NCBI GenBank assembly: GCA_942492375.1
Contig: CALOEL010000002.1
Span: 186,001-250,000 of the forward strand
Length of the DNA: 64,000 nt
Source: JAHEAO01 sp942492375
Lineage (GTDB): Bacteria > Pseudomonadota > Alphaproteobacteria > Rhodobacterales > Rhodobacteraceae
Reading direction: 5' to 3'
The notes under the pieces are model-generated. The model saw only the letters and a program-made list of their open reading frames with translations. It ran no database searches and was not told the origin of the DNA. Shown here piece after piece: positions 24,233-34,004 of this stretch (its first letter is position 1; every line of letters begins with the position of its first letter). The position numbers and the translations under genes were made by a program.

Positions 24233-25300
24233 TTGACCGACACGATCCCCGTATTCGATGGACATAACGACTTCTTGCTGCGGCTGCTCCGCGATCCCGG
24301 CAACCGCGAAAGGATCTGGCTGGAGGGCGAGGGCAAGGGGCATCTGGACCTGCCGCGCATGCGGAAGGCGGGCTTCGCGGGCGGGTTTTTCGCGATCTAC
24401 ATCGCCTCGCCCGAACCCCATGACGCCCCGGACCGCGATGCGATCATGGATGCGCCGCCCTATGACCTGCCGCTTGATACGCTGATCGGCCATTTCGCGG
24501 CCCAGCCGGTTGCCCTGGCGATGGCTGGCCACCTTTTGTGGATGGAGCGCGCGGCGCCCGATCAGTTCAGGATATGCCGCTCTGCCGCCGAGGTGCAAAG
24601 CTGCATCGAGACCGGCACGATCGGCGGCATCATGCATATGGAGGGGGCCGAAGCGATCGCACCAGATCTCGATGCGCTGCATGTCTGGCACGCGATGGGC
24701 TTGCGAAGTCTGGGCCCGGTCTGGAGCCGCCCGACCGTCTTCGGCCACGGCGTGCCGTTCCGCTATCCGGGGGATCCGGATACCGGTGACGGCCTGACCG
24801 CTGCCGGCAAGGCGCTGGTCCGCGAATGCAACCGGCTCAAGATCATGTTGGACCTGTCGCATCTGAACGGAAAGGGATTTGACGATATCGCCAGGATCAG
24901 CGATGCGCCGCTGGTTGCCACCCATTCCAATGCCCATGCCGTCTGCCCCAGCACGCGCAACCTGACGGATCGCCAGCTTGCCGTGATCCGCGAGTCGGGC
25001 GGCATGGTCGGGCTGAACTTCGCGACCGCCTTCCTGCGCCCCGATGGCCGGAAATCTTCGGATATGACGCTGGAACCGATGTTGCGCCATCTGGATCACC
25101 TGATCGAGCAACTGGGCGAGGATCATGTCGGCCTGGGATCGGATTTTGACGGCGCGACGGTGCCGAAGGGCATCGGCGACGTCACCGGTCTCGCAGCGCT
25201 GCGGCAGGCCATGGCAGAGCACGGCTACGACGCCCCGCTGATGCGGAAGATCTGCCATGAAAACTGGCTTTCGGTGCTGCGACGGACATGGGGAAGCTGA
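24233..25300 (+). CDS. Membrane dipeptidase (renal dipeptidase, M19) family
   Basis: A 355-residue amidohydrolase of the M19 family, which hydrolyses dipeptides, often including D-residues at the C-terminus. Metal ligands are visible as DGHND (His11, Asp13), MEGAEA (Glu bridging two zincs), DLSHLNG and THSNAHAV, and a terminal Asp in GLGSDFDG. There is no signal peptide, so it acts in the cytoplasm. The TTG start is inferred: no ATG fits, AGGA lies upstream, and the DGHND motif must stay near the N-terminus. The stop overlaps the ribokinase ATG. A D-amino-acid transaminase 2 kb downstream would fit D-amino-acid salvage. Confidence 0.85.
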   Translation: MTDTIPVFDGHNDFLLRLLRDPGNRERIWLEGEGKGHLDLPRMRKAGFAGGFFAIYIASPEPHDAPDRDAIMDAPPYDLPLDTLIGHFAAQPVALAMAGHLLWMERAAPDQFRICRSAAEVQSCIETGTIGGIMHMEGAEAIAPDLDALHVWHAMGLRSLGPVWSRPTVFGHGVPFRYPGDPDTGDGLTAAGKALVRECNRLKIMLDLSHLNGKGFDDIARISDAPLVATHSNAHAVCPSTRNLTDRQLAVIRESGGMVGLNFATAFLRPDGRKSSDMTLEPMLRHLDHLIEQLGEDHVGLGSDFDGATVPKGIGDVTGLAALRQAMAEHGYDAPLMRKICHENWLSVLRRTWGS

Positions 25301-26223
25301 TGGAAAACAGGATCGTCATCCTGGGTGTCTTCGTGGCGGATACGACCTATCGCGCCGACCGCGCGCCGCGGCTGGGCGAAACCATTCTAGGCAACAGCTT
25401 CGCGCTTGGTCCCGGGGGCAAGGGCAGCAATCAGGCGGTGGCCGCTGCACGGGCGGGCGGCGACGTGCATTTCGTGTCGAAACTCGGGCGCGATACCTTC
25501 GCGGAAATGGCGCTTGCGACCTGGGCGGAAGCCGGGGTGACCCCTGCTGTCTCGCAGCACGACGACAACTATACCGGCGCGGCCTATATCTTCGTCGAAG
25601 AGGCTAGCGGCAACAATGCGATCATCATCTGTCCCGGGATCGGTAGCACGATCTCGCAGTCGGATATCGACGCACGGGCCGATCTGATCGGAGGGGCCAG
25701 CGTGTTCATGGCGCAGTTGGAACAGCCGGTTCCCGCCGCGCATCGTGCGTTGCAGATTGCCCGGTCGGGCGGTGCGACGACGATCCTCAACCCCGCGCCA
25801 GCCACCGAGATCCCGCGCGAGATGCTGGCGCTTTGCGATTACGTGACGCCGAACGAAACCGAAGCCGAGGGGCTGACCGGGATTCGGGTCGCGGGACTGG
25901 AGGATGCGCAGCGCGCGGCCGAGACCCTGCTGGAGGCAGGCGTCGGCACGGCGATCATCACGCTCGGAGAGAATGGCGTTCTTTTCCACGACGGCAACCG
26001 CATCGAGCATATCCCGGCGATCACGGCGGGTGAGGTTGTCGAGACAACCGGCGCGGGCGATGCGTTCAATGGCGGCTTCGCGGCCGCGCTGGCAAGCGGT
26101 CGTGATGCGTTCGAGGCGGCCCGCTTCGGCTGCGCGACCGCGGGCATTTCGGTGACCCGGCCGGGCACCGCGCCGTCGATGCCCGCGCTCGCCGAGATAG
26201 AGGCGCTGCTGGCGTCGGTCTGA
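25300..26223 (+). CDS. rbsK: Ribokinase-like PfkB-family carbohydrate kinase
   Basis: Phosphorylates a sugar hydroxyl with ATP; by similarity ribose to ribose 5-phosphate. The 307-residue protein has PfkB signature 1 (GPGGKGSNQAVAAARAGG near residues 35-52), TPNETEAEGLTG, and signature 2 with the catalytic base in TTGAGDAFNGGFAAAL. It starts at ATG 25300, overlapping the dipeptidase stop, with GGGGAAG upstream; an ATG 12 bases earlier is less likely. No ribose transporter is near, so the substrate may be a salvaged ribose or another pentose. Confidence 0.83.
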   Translation: MENRIVILGVFVADTTYRADRAPRLGETILGNSFALGPGGKGSNQAVAAARAGGDVHFVSKLGRDTFAEMALATWAEAGVTPAVSQHDDNYTGAAYIFVEEASGNNAIIICPGIGSTISQSDIDARADLIGGASVFMAQLEQPVPAAHRALQIARSGGATTILNPAPATEIPREMLALCDYVTPNETEAEGLTGIRVAGLEDAQRAAETLLEAGVGTAIITLGENGVLFHDGNRIEHIPAITAGEVVETTGAGDAFNGGFAAALASGRDAFEAARFGCATAGISVTRPGTAPSMPALAEIEALLASV

Positions 26224-26263
26224 AGCACGGTTTCCCGGGGCGAACCGGCGTTTGGCGAAGGGT

Positions 26264-27220
26264 TCAGCCAGCGATAAGTTCGGATTGCTTCACGATCACC
26301 TCGGCCTGCCGGACCGAAGCGATATCGACCAGCCGGCCCTTGTAGACTGTCGCGCCGGCGCCTTCGGCCTTCGCCTTTTCCATCGCGTCGAGGATTTCCC
26401 GAGCCTCGGCGACCTGAGCCTCGGACGGGGTGAAAACCTCGTTGGCCAGCGCAACCTGCTTGGGGTGGATCGCCCATTTGCCGACCATCCCCAGTGTCGC
26501 CGACCGCCGCGCTTGCGCCCGGAAGCCTTCGTCATCCGAGAAATCGCCGTATGGGCCATCGACCGGCAGCACGCCATGTGTGCGGCAGGCCGCCACGATC
26601 GCCGCCTGCGCCCAGTGCCAGGGATCCGACCAGTGTTTCGTGCCCTCGTGCAGCATGTAGTAGTTTTCCTGCGTTCCGCCGATGCCGGTGGTCTGCATTC
26701 CCATCGAGGCCGCGAAATCCGCAGCACCCAGGCTGATGGCCTGCACGCGCGGCGAGCTTGCCGCGATCTCCTCGACATGGGCGATGCCCGCGGCACTTTC
26801 GATGATAAGCTCGAAGGCGATGGGTTTCTTCCGGCCCTTCGCAGCTTCGACGGCGGTCACGAGCGCGTCGACGGCATAGACGTCTGCCGCACAGCCGACC
26901 TTCGGGATCATGATCTGGTCCAGCCGGTCATCGGCCTGTTCGAGCAACTCAACCACGTCCCGGTACCAATAGGGCGTGTCCAGGCCGTTGATCCGCACGC
27001 TCAGCCACTTGCGGCCCCAATCGACGGCGCCGATTGCCTCGATGATACTCGCCCGCGCTTCGGGCTTGTCGTCGGGGGCCACGGAATCCTCCAGGTCGAG
27101 GTTGATCACATCTGCAGCACTTGCCGCCATCTTCTCGAAGATCGTCGGCCGAGAGCCAGGACCGAACAGCTGGCACCGGTTGGGGCGGGCGGGCGGAGTG
27201 GGCTGGATTCGGAAGGACAT
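26264..27220 (-). CDS. mcl1: L-malyl-CoA/beta-methylmalyl-CoA lyase
   Basis: A CitE-fold lyase that cleaves or forms malyl-CoA and methylmalyl-CoA, used with glyoxylate in the ethylmalonyl-CoA pathway of acetate assimilation. The 318-residue protein follows the Rhodobacter Mcl1 sequence closely: PARPNRCQLFGPGSRP, INLDLEDSVAPDDK, RINGLDTPYWYRDV, IESAAGIAHVEEIA and GKWAIHPKQV. Length matches exactly. The Glu in LEDS and Asp near it bind Mg. It is a single gene on the minus strand. Together with phaA, which supplies acetoacetyl-CoA, it suggests growth on C2 compounds without a glyoxylate shunt, but the other pathway genes are outside the window. Confidence 0.92.
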   Translation of the reverse strand: MSFRIQPTPPARPNRCQLFGPGSRPTIFEKMAASAADVINLDLEDSVAPDDKPEARASIIEAIGAVDWGRKWLSVRINGLDTPYWYRDVVELLEQADDRLDQIMIPKVGCAADVYAVDALVTAVEAAKGRKKPIAFELIIESAAGIAHVEEIAASSPRVQAISLGAADFAASMGMQTTGIGGTQENYYMLHEGTKHWSDPWHWAQAAIVAACRTHGVLPVDGPYGDFSDDEGFRAQARRSATLGMVGKWAIHPKQVALANEVFTPSEAQVAEAREILDAMEKAKAEGAGATVYKGRLVDIASVRQAEVIVKQSELIAG

Positions 27221-27380
27221 GGGTTTCCTGACGTAAGTTTATTGCGTGGACGATTTCGGTTTTGGTAGATTGATGCGCGAGCCTGCGCAAGACCTATTTC
27301 GCACGTGCAGCATAGCCCCGAACTCTTGACCCGATGAGACATCTGGCCGAATACGCTGTCAAAGCGGACAGGAGAGAGCG

Positions 27381-28244
27381 ATGGGTCGGATCGTCTACGT
27401 GAACGGAGAGTACCTGCCGGAAGATGAGGCGAAGATCTCGGTCTTCGACCGCGGTTTCCTGATGGCCGATGGCGTTTACGAGGTTACCAGCGTGCTGGAC
27501 GGCAAGCTGATCGATTTCGAGGGCCATGCAAAGCGTTTGCAGCGCTCGCTCGACGAACTGGACATGATCGCGCCGGTTCCGATGGACGACCTGCTTGCGA
27601 TCCACCGCGAAATGGTGGAGCGCAACCAGCTGACCGACGGCCTGATCTACCTTCAGGTGACCCGGGGCAATCCCGGCGACCGGGACTTCGCGTTTCCCGA
27701 TCCCGAGACGACGCCCGCCACGCTGGTTCTGTTCACCCAGTCGAAACCGGGCCTGGCCGACAATCCGGCGGCGCAGGAAGGCATTCGCGTGATCTCGATC
27801 GAAGACATCCGCTGGGGCCGCCGCGACATCAAGACGGTGCAACTGCTCTATCCCTCCATGGGCAAGATGATGGCCAAGAGGGCGGGCGCCGACGACGCGT
27901 GGATGATCGAGGATGGCCATGTCACCGAAGGCACGTCGAACAACGCCTATATCGTGACCGGCGGCAGGATCGTGACCCGGCATCTCGGCAACGAGATATT
28001 GCACGGCATCACACGTGCCGCGGTTCTGCGATTCGCCAAGGAAGCGCAGATGACCGTCGAAGAGCGGGCCTTCACCATCGACGAGGCGAAGCGGGCGGAT
28101 GAGGCGTTCATCACCAGCGCATCCGCGTTCGTGATGCCGGTGGTGGCGATCGACGAGACCACGCTCGGCGATGGCAGGCCGGGACCTGTCGCCAAGCGGC
28201 TGCGCGAGATCTATCTTGAGGAAAGCCGGAAGATGGCGATCTAG
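27381..28244 (+). CDS. dat: D-amino-acid transaminase (PLP fold-type IV)
   Basis: A class-IV aminotransferase of 287 residues converting D-alanine and alpha-ketoglutarate-type pairs, supplying or recycling D-amino acids for peptidoglycan. The N-terminus GRIVYVNGEYLPEDEAKISVFDRGFLMADGVYEV is typical of Dat, the PLP Lys is in RRDIKTVQLL near residue 151, and the cofactor phosphate loop is EGTSNNAYIV. Distinction from branched-chain transaminase is supported by the FDRGFLMADGVYE block. Transcribed alone, divergent from mcl1 and converging on DUF1244. Confidence 0.88.
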   Translation: MGRIVYVNGEYLPEDEAKISVFDRGFLMADGVYEVTSVLDGKLIDFEGHAKRLQRSLDELDMIAPVPMDDLLAIHREMVERNQLTDGLIYLQVTRGNPGDRDFAFPDPETTPATLVLFTQSKPGLADNPAAQEGIRVISIEDIRWGRRDIKTVQLLYPSMGKMMAKRAGADDAWMIEDGHVTEGTSNNAYIVTGGRIVTRHLGNEILHGITRAAVLRFAKEAQMTVEERAFTIDEAKRADEAFITSASAFVMPVVAIDETTLGDGRPGPVAKRLREIYLEESRKMAI

Positions 28245-28250
28245 CGCAGG

Positions 28251-28568
28251 CTAGTCGCTGCCGCCGCCGACATTGCGGCGGAATGCCTCCTCGAAGTCCG
28301 CCTTCTTGGCGTCGCTCGCCTCGGCCTGGTTCTTTGACCGCCACTCGTCATAGGGCATGCCGTAGAACGCCTCGCGGCCCTCTTCCTTCGACATCTCGAT
28401 GCCCCGCTCGTTCGCGGCTTCCTGATACCAGCGCGATAGGCAGTTTCGGCAGAATCCGGCAAGGTTCATCATGTCGATGTTCTGCACGTCCGGGCGCTTT
28501 TCCATCAGGTGTTCGCGCAGGCGGCGGAAGGCCGCGGCTTCAAGTTCGGTTTGCGTCTTTTCGTCCAT
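28251..28568 (-). CDS. DUF1244 family protein
   Basis: A 105-residue helical protein of the DUF1244 family. The conserved core FRRLREHLMEKRPDVQNIDMMNLAGFCRNCLSRWYQEAANERGI contains a Cys-Arg-Asn-Cys (CRNC) pair that could bind metal; MPYDEWRSKNQ follows. Structures of the family are known but the role is not. It is 15 bases downstream of the N-formylglutamate amidohydrolase gene on the same strand, so the two are probably cotranscribed. Confidence 0.85.
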   Translation of the reverse strand: MDEKTQTELEAAAFRRLREHLMEKRPDVQNIDMMNLAGFCRNCLSRWYQEAANERGIEMSKEEGREAFYGMPYDEWRSKNQAEASDAKKADFEEAFRRNVGGGSD

Positions 28569-28583
28569 TCGACAACCCCTTGA

Positions 28584-29327
28584 CTATACGCCGCTGGCCA
28601 CCAGTGCCGACCTCAGGATCGGCGCAAGTCGCGCGGCCCATTCCGCCTGACCGGTCTCCTCGACGATCAGGTCCTGCCTGATCTCGATCAGAGCATTGGG
28701 CCTGCCGGTTTGCAAGGCGTGACGGTCGACGGCATCGCCGGGCAGATGTCCCGCATAGGGTTCGTTGGCGCCGACGCAAAGGTCCGCCTTGCGTTCGAGG
28801 CCGTCGATGATCGGACGGGCAAGCCGTGCGTCCCAGTCCGCGTAGAGGATCCCGACATGCCAGGGTCGCGGGGCGCGGCTGTAGAGTTTCGGCGTGAAAC
28901 TGTGGATCGCCACGATCACGGTGTCATCGCGACGCGCGGCAAGTTCGGTATAGGCGGCGTGATATGGCCGGTGATAGGCGTTCAGCCGGCGTTCGATTTC
29001 GGCCGCGTCGGCATGCCGGTTTCCGGGAATGATCGTGCCGTCATAGACCCGCATCATCAGCGTCGGATCATGCTCGCCCCGGTTCGGGTCGATTACCAGC
29101 CGCGAGAAGCGCGACAGCAGCGCCGGCGCATCCAGAAGATCGGCAAGTCGCCGCGTCACGCCCGCCGCGCCGATATCATATGCGATGTGGCGGTTCATCT
29201 CGGACGGGCGCAGGCCCAGTTTGCCGCCGCAGACATCCGGCGGGACCCGGTTGGTGGCGTGATCGCAGGTGATAAGCCAGCGGGACCGCCGTTCGTTGCC
29301 GATGATTTCGAAAGCCGCGTCTGTCAT
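28584..29327 (-). CDS. N-formylglutamate amidohydrolase family protein
   Basis: A 247-residue hydrolase of the FGase fold. Conserved residues include LITCDHATNRVP near the N-terminus (His/Asp metal ligands), the RLVIDPNRGEHD strand-loop, and VIVAIHSFTPKL. Classical family members deformylate N-formylglutamate in histidine breakdown, but there are no hut genes nearby, and this short 'FGase-like' form next to DUF1244 and pyk is common in Rhodobacteraceae; the true substrate may differ. The ATG overlaps the end of an upstream 36-codon frame that I do not accept as a gene. Confidence 0.8.
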   Translation of the reverse strand: MTDAAFEIIGNERRSRWLITCDHATNRVPPDVCGGKLGLRPSEMNRHIAYDIGAAGVTRRLADLLDAPALLSRFSRLVIDPNRGEHDPTLMMRVYDGTIIPGNRHADAAEIERRLNAYHRPYHAAYTELAARRDDTVIVAIHSFTPKLYSRAPRPWHVGILYADWDARLARPIIDGLERKADLCVGANEPYAGHLPGDAVDRHALQTGRPNALIEIRQDLIVEETGQAEWAARLAPILRSALVASGV

Positions 29328-29461
29328 GAAGGCGCCAATGAAGCCGATGACGACTGCATATGCAACCAGACAAGCAAGCGCCAGTTGTCAGCTTGCACGA
29401 ATTCATCCATATAGACGGCGGCCCACCGAAGCATCGCAACAAGAAAAAGGAATGCGGCTAA

Positions 29462-30907
<1,446 letters not shown>

Positions 30908-30938
30908 TCGTCTGCAACGGTCTAAGGATGTCGGGTTC

Positions 30939-31163
30939 ATGACGAACGATCTTTTTCTGGTTCTGGGCCTTGTCATCGGCACCCTTGCGATTCCGTCGCT
31001 GATCGGCGCCTTCTCGGAAAGCCGGCCGCCCCGGGCGGCGGCGATCCTTGGAATGGTCGGCTGCGGTCTGATAGCGATCGCTGTCACGCAGCAACCGGGC
31101 GGGTATTCGTTCGCGGAGATTCCCCAGGTATTCGCGCGGGTGGCGGCACATTATATGCGTTGA
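30939..31163 (+). CDS. Small two-helix membrane protein after pyk
   Basis: A 74-residue protein with two membrane helices (about residues 5-24 and 34-50) and a C-terminal amphipathic tail QPGGYSFAEIPQVFARVAAHYMR. It matches a short hypothetical protein often found after pyk in this family; no function is known. The two hydrophobic helices, an ATG start and in-frame continuity 31 bases after pyk favour a real, cotranscribed gene. No motifs are visible. Confidence 0.65.
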   Translation: MTNDLFLVLGLVIGTLAIPSLIGAFSESRPPRAAAILGMVGCGLIAIAVTQQPGGYSFAEIPQVFARVAAHYMR

Positions 31164-31180
31164 GCAAGGTAGTTTTGCCC

Positions 31181-31208
31181 TTGCCAGTATCGTCGCGCGC
31201 CCTTATAC
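31181..31208 (+). promoter_or_regulatory. Predicted promoter for rpmI-rplT
   Basis: TTGCCA (31181-31186) and TTATAC (31203-31208) separated by 16 bases, about 75 bases upstream of rpmI. This is a fair housekeeping-sigma match in a high-GC background. The leader that follows could carry ribosomal-protein autoregulation, but I cannot identify a conserved L20 site. Confidence 0.4.
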
Positions 31209-31283
31209 GCCCCCAGTCTAACTGTGCGTCCGGCCGAAGTGGCATGCCGAGTCGCGCATTCAACCGACCTTGAGGAGACGGAA

Positions 31284-31484
31284 ATGCCCAAGATGAAGAC
31301 CAAGTCGAGCGCCAAGAAGCGCTTCAAGATCACCGCCACCGGCAAAGTGCTGGCGGGCCATGCCGGCAAGCGGCACGGCATGATCAAGCGGACCACCAAG
31401 TTCATTCGTGATGCACGCGGGATGCGAGTGCTGTCCGATCCGGACGCCAAGATCGTAAAATCCTACATGCCCTACGACCGTTAA
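31284..31484 (+). CDS. rpmI: 50S ribosomal protein L35
   Basis: A 66-residue basic protein, MPKMKTKSSAKKRFK at the N-terminus, then HAGKRHGMIKRT and a C-terminal AKIVKSYMPY. These are the usual L35 features. The ATG at 31284 has GGAGACGG a few bases upstream; the open frame 60 bases further 5' is not coding. It is 13 bases from rplT, the standard rpmI-rplT pair. infC, the usual first gene of this operon in other bacteria, is absent here. Confidence 0.97.
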   Translation: MPKMKTKSSAKKRFKITATGKVLAGHAGKRHGMIKRTTKFIRDARGMRVLSDPDAKIVKSYMPYDR

Positions 31485-31497
31485 GGAGGTCCGATAA

Positions 31498-31860
31498 ATG
31501 TCTCGAGTCAAAAGCGGAACCGTCACGCACGCCCGTCACAAGAAAGTCCTGAAGGCCGCCAAGGGATATTACGGCAGCCGCAGCCGGACCTTCCGGACCG
31601 CGACCCAGGCCGTCGACAAGGCCAACCAGTATGCGACCCGCGACCGCAAGAACCGCAAGCGCAACTTCCGCGCGCTGTGGATCCAGCGGATCAACGCCGC
31701 TGTGCGCAGCGTCGACGAATCGCTCACTTATTCGCGTTTCATCAATGGCCTCTCGCTGGCCGGGATCGAAGTCGACCGCAAGGTTCTGGCCGATCTGGCG
31801 GTGCACGAGCCGGAAGCCTTCGGTGCGATCGTCGACAAGGCGAAAGCCGCGCTGGCCTGA
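31498..31860 (+). CDS. rplT: 50S ribosomal protein L20
   Basis: A 120-residue rRNA-binding protein needed for early 50S assembly. The N-terminal extension MSRVKSGTVTHARHKKVLKAAKGYYGSRSRTFRTA and the globular RDRKNRKRNFRALWIQRINAAVR are highly conserved. A strong AAGGAGG lies immediately before the start. It ends the rpmI-rplT operon and is followed by an intrinsic terminator at 31887. In E. coli L20 represses this operon; whether that holds here cannot be told. Confidence 0.97.
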   Translation: MSRVKSGTVTHARHKKVLKAAKGYYGSRSRTFRTATQAVDKANQYATRDRKNRKRNFRALWIQRINAAVRSVDESLTYSRFINGLSLAGIEVDRKVLADLAVHEPEAFGAIVDKAKAALA

Positions 31861-31886
31861 CAGCCTTCCATTGCCGCAACATCAGG

Positions 31887-31911
31887 GCCCGCCGGTTTCG
31901 GCGGGCTTTTT
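31887..31911 (+). terminator. Intrinsic terminator of rpmI-rplT
   Basis: GCCCGCC (31887-31893), a 6-base loop and GGCGGGC (31900-31906) followed directly by TTTTT. It lies 27 bases after the rplT stop and just before the end of the convergent NnrS gene. Confidence 0.88.
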
Positions 31912-31912
31912 G

Positions 31913-33130
31913 CTAGCCGCGCGTCGGCGCCGGCATCGGTTTTTTCGGGGTCAGGCGCGGTTTCGTCAGGATCGGCCAGTATGCCAAGGCAAAGAGTCCG
32001 AACGCGCCAATCCAGAGCAGCCCCGACAGATTTAGCGTCAGCCAACCCCCTGTCATGCCCGCTACTATGCGCGCAATGACGGCGCCCGTTGCCATAAGGT
32101 AGATTGCCGTCTCGACCGGCCGCGCACGCAGCTCTCGCCCGGAATGTCCAAGGCTTGCCCGGGTCATCATCGCCAGCGTCATCAGACCGACCGCACCGGT
32201 CATCCATGCATGCAGGCCGACGATGTGGCTGACCTCGGGGCGGACGAGGCTCAGCGCTGCCAGCAGGAAGCCGATCGGCACGAAGGCATAGGCAACATGC
32301 AGGACCAGAACCAGCGGCTCTGCCAGTGTCCGGTCGCCGGCCCACCGCAGCAGGCGCAGAACCTGCAAGATACCCGCGATCGCCAGGATGATGCCGGTTG
32401 TCGGAAGCTCGGGCAGTCCGACCCAGCCGATCAGCGCGGCGCCAGAGACAAGAAGTGTGACCTGATCGAAACGGTTGGGGGGAACCGGCAACCTGCCCGG
32501 GTCCTGCCTCGCCAGCCAATTTCGGGTGAAACTCGGTACGACCCGTCCGCCGATGACGGAAATCAACATGATGAGAACCGCCGCGCCCAGCCGTCCGCCG
32601 GTACCGGCCGATGCCAGGCTCCCCCATGCCGCGATGTAGTGGAATACACCGTTGGCGGCCAGAAGCACGCCGATCAGAACAACCACCACCAGGTTGCGCC
32701 AGTTGGCGCCGGCCCAGATCTCTCGAGCGACAACCGCGGCCAGCGCGCCAAGAAAGGCCAGATCGATGAGTGCGACGGCCAGAGCCGGAAGCCCGCCGCC
32801 GAAGGTGACGGCCAGACGTCCGGCGATCCAGAGCCCCGTCAACGCCGCCAATGGCCAGCCCATCACCGGCAGCCTGCCCGTCCAGTTCGGCACGGCGGTC
32901 AGCAGAAAGCCGCAGACGATCGCCGCGCCATAGCCGAAGATCAACTCATGTGCGTGCCAGTCGACAGGGTCGAACGCCGTGGGCAGGGCAAAGCCGCCGG
33001 CGATGATCCCGATCCAGAGGGCCATGGACAGCGCGGCCCATATCGCACCGAAAAGGAAGAACGGGCGGAACCCGCCGCTCAGGAAAACCGGGCCGCTGTA
33101 GCCGCGCCGTTTTTCCGCCGTGCCAGACAT
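31913..33130 (-). CDS. NnrS family heme/copper membrane protein
   Basis: A 405-residue polytopic protein with about twelve membrane helices. Conserved blocks SGGFRPFFLFGAIWA, the His pair in DWHAHELIFGYGAAIVCGFLLTAVPNWTG, and the His in VGLHAWMTGAVGLMTLAMMTRASLGHSG identify NnrS, which relieves nitrosative stress and is usually induced with denitrification genes. No nir or nor genes are near, so here it is a stand-alone NO-protection gene. Upstream, 33191-33205 reads TTTGACCGCGACAAA, which resembles an NnrR/FNR half-site pair but has one base too few between arms, so regulation is uncertain. Confidence 0.85.
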   Translation of the reverse strand: MSGTAEKRRGYSGPVFLSGGFRPFFLFGAIWAALSMALWIGIIAGGFALPTAFDPVDWHAHELIFGYGAAIVCGFLLTAVPNWTGRLPVMGWPLAALTGLWIAGRLAVTFGGGLPALAVALIDLAFLGALAAVVAREIWAGANWRNLVVVVLIGVLLAANGVFHYIAAWGSLASAGTGGRLGAAVLIMLISVIGGRVVPSFTRNWLARQDPGRLPVPPNRFDQVTLLVSGAALIGWVGLPELPTTGIILAIAGILQVLRLLRWAGDRTLAEPLVLVLHVAYAFVPIGFLLAALSLVRPEVSHIVGLHAWMTGAVGLMTLAMMTRASLGHSGRELRARPVETAIYLMATGAVIARIVAGMTGGWLTLNLSGLLWIGAFGLFALAYWPILTKPRLTPKKPMPAPTRG

Positions 33131-33206
33131 CGCGCTTCTCCTGAAGAATTCGCGATGGTTCTGCGCCTGGGGGCGGCCGGGATCAAGTCCTTTGACCGCG
33201 ACAAAT

Positions 33207-33881
33207 TCACGCCCAGATCAGGTTTCCGGCGTGATCCTTCTGATCGTGCTTTTCGCGCCTGATGCTGCGCATCAATAGGCGCCGACGCCGTTCATGTGCC
33301 GATTTGTAGGCGCGCTGGCTGAACTGGGTGATCGGGAAAAGGGTTCGTTCGCCCAGCCCGTCGATCACGACCAGCCGATTGTCGCGCTCGGTCGCCCGGA
33401 CGATGTTTCTGGCGTGAAGATCACCCACGATGATGCGCGCCTCGTAAAGATCGGCCAGCAGCTCTTCGACCTCGTCGCGCAGGATGTCTCGCATTCTGCT
33501 GCCTTGCTCGGTGGCCCGGATGAGATCGCGCAAGGTCGGCGCCATCCTGCCATCGGGTCCGGTCAGCTTCTCGACCAGAAGCCCGGGCCCGCGGCTTGTC
33601 GGCACGAAACCGTAGAACCCCGACAAACGTTCGATGCCGCGAGCGCCGCGATTGAGGACAGCGAGGTATTCGCTGGCTTCGCGATGCCAGGGACGGAAGG
33701 AGCCGTAGCGAAACTCTCCATAGCGCGGGATCAGCCGCCGCTTCTCGGGCTCTTCGGTGAGAACCTTCACCAGCATGCGCGGGTTTTCAGGATGGGCATA
33801 GACAGACTGCTTCGCCCCGGCGGCAACCGGGCGATGACCGGAAAGGTCAAGAATAGTGGATGATCGCGTTCTGTCTAACAT
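33207..33881 (-). CDS. YrbL / PhoP-regulatory-network family kinase-like protein
   Basis: A 224-residue protein of the YrbL family. It has a protein-kinase-like layout: KQSVYAHPENPRMLVKVL (nucleotide-binding strand with Lys), a catalytic-loop-like GDLHARNIV near 152-160 and VVIDGLGE in place of DFG. In enterobacteria yrbL is in the PhoP/PmrA regulons and its product is uncharacterised. Kinase activity is inferred from the motifs only. The gene is divergent from pheS, 123 bases start to start, and is followed by NnrS on the same strand after a 76-base gap. Confidence 0.78.
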   Translation of the reverse strand: MLDRTRSSTILDLSGHRPVAAGAKQSVYAHPENPRMLVKVLTEEPEKRRLIPRYGEFRYGSFRPWHREASEYLAVLNRGARGIERLSGFYGFVPTSRGPGLLVEKLTGPDGRMAPTLRDLIRATEQGSRMRDILRDEVEELLADLYEARIIVGDLHARNIVRATERDNRLVVIDGLGERTLFPITQFSQRAYKSAHERRRRLLMRSIRREKHDQKDHAGNLIWA

Positions 33882-34004
33882 TTGTCGGCTGCCGATGAGA
33901 CTAACATAAGTATGACACGGGCGCAGCCCGTCAAGTCAACTTCCCGCATTTGCTTGCGTTTGCATTCATTGGGCCGTGTGGTATCCCGCGCTCGAGGTGA
34001 AACC

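Noticed and set aside
29324..29434. 36-codon minus-strand frame whose stop overlaps the amidohydrolase ATG (ATGA)
   Set aside because: It starts only 27 bases from pyk, has no ribosome site, and has no recognisable family; overlap alone is not enough.
33191..33205. TTTG/CAAA dyad upstream of NnrS, like an NnrR/FNR box
   Set aside because: Spacing is one base short of the consensus and the inner bases are not symmetric.
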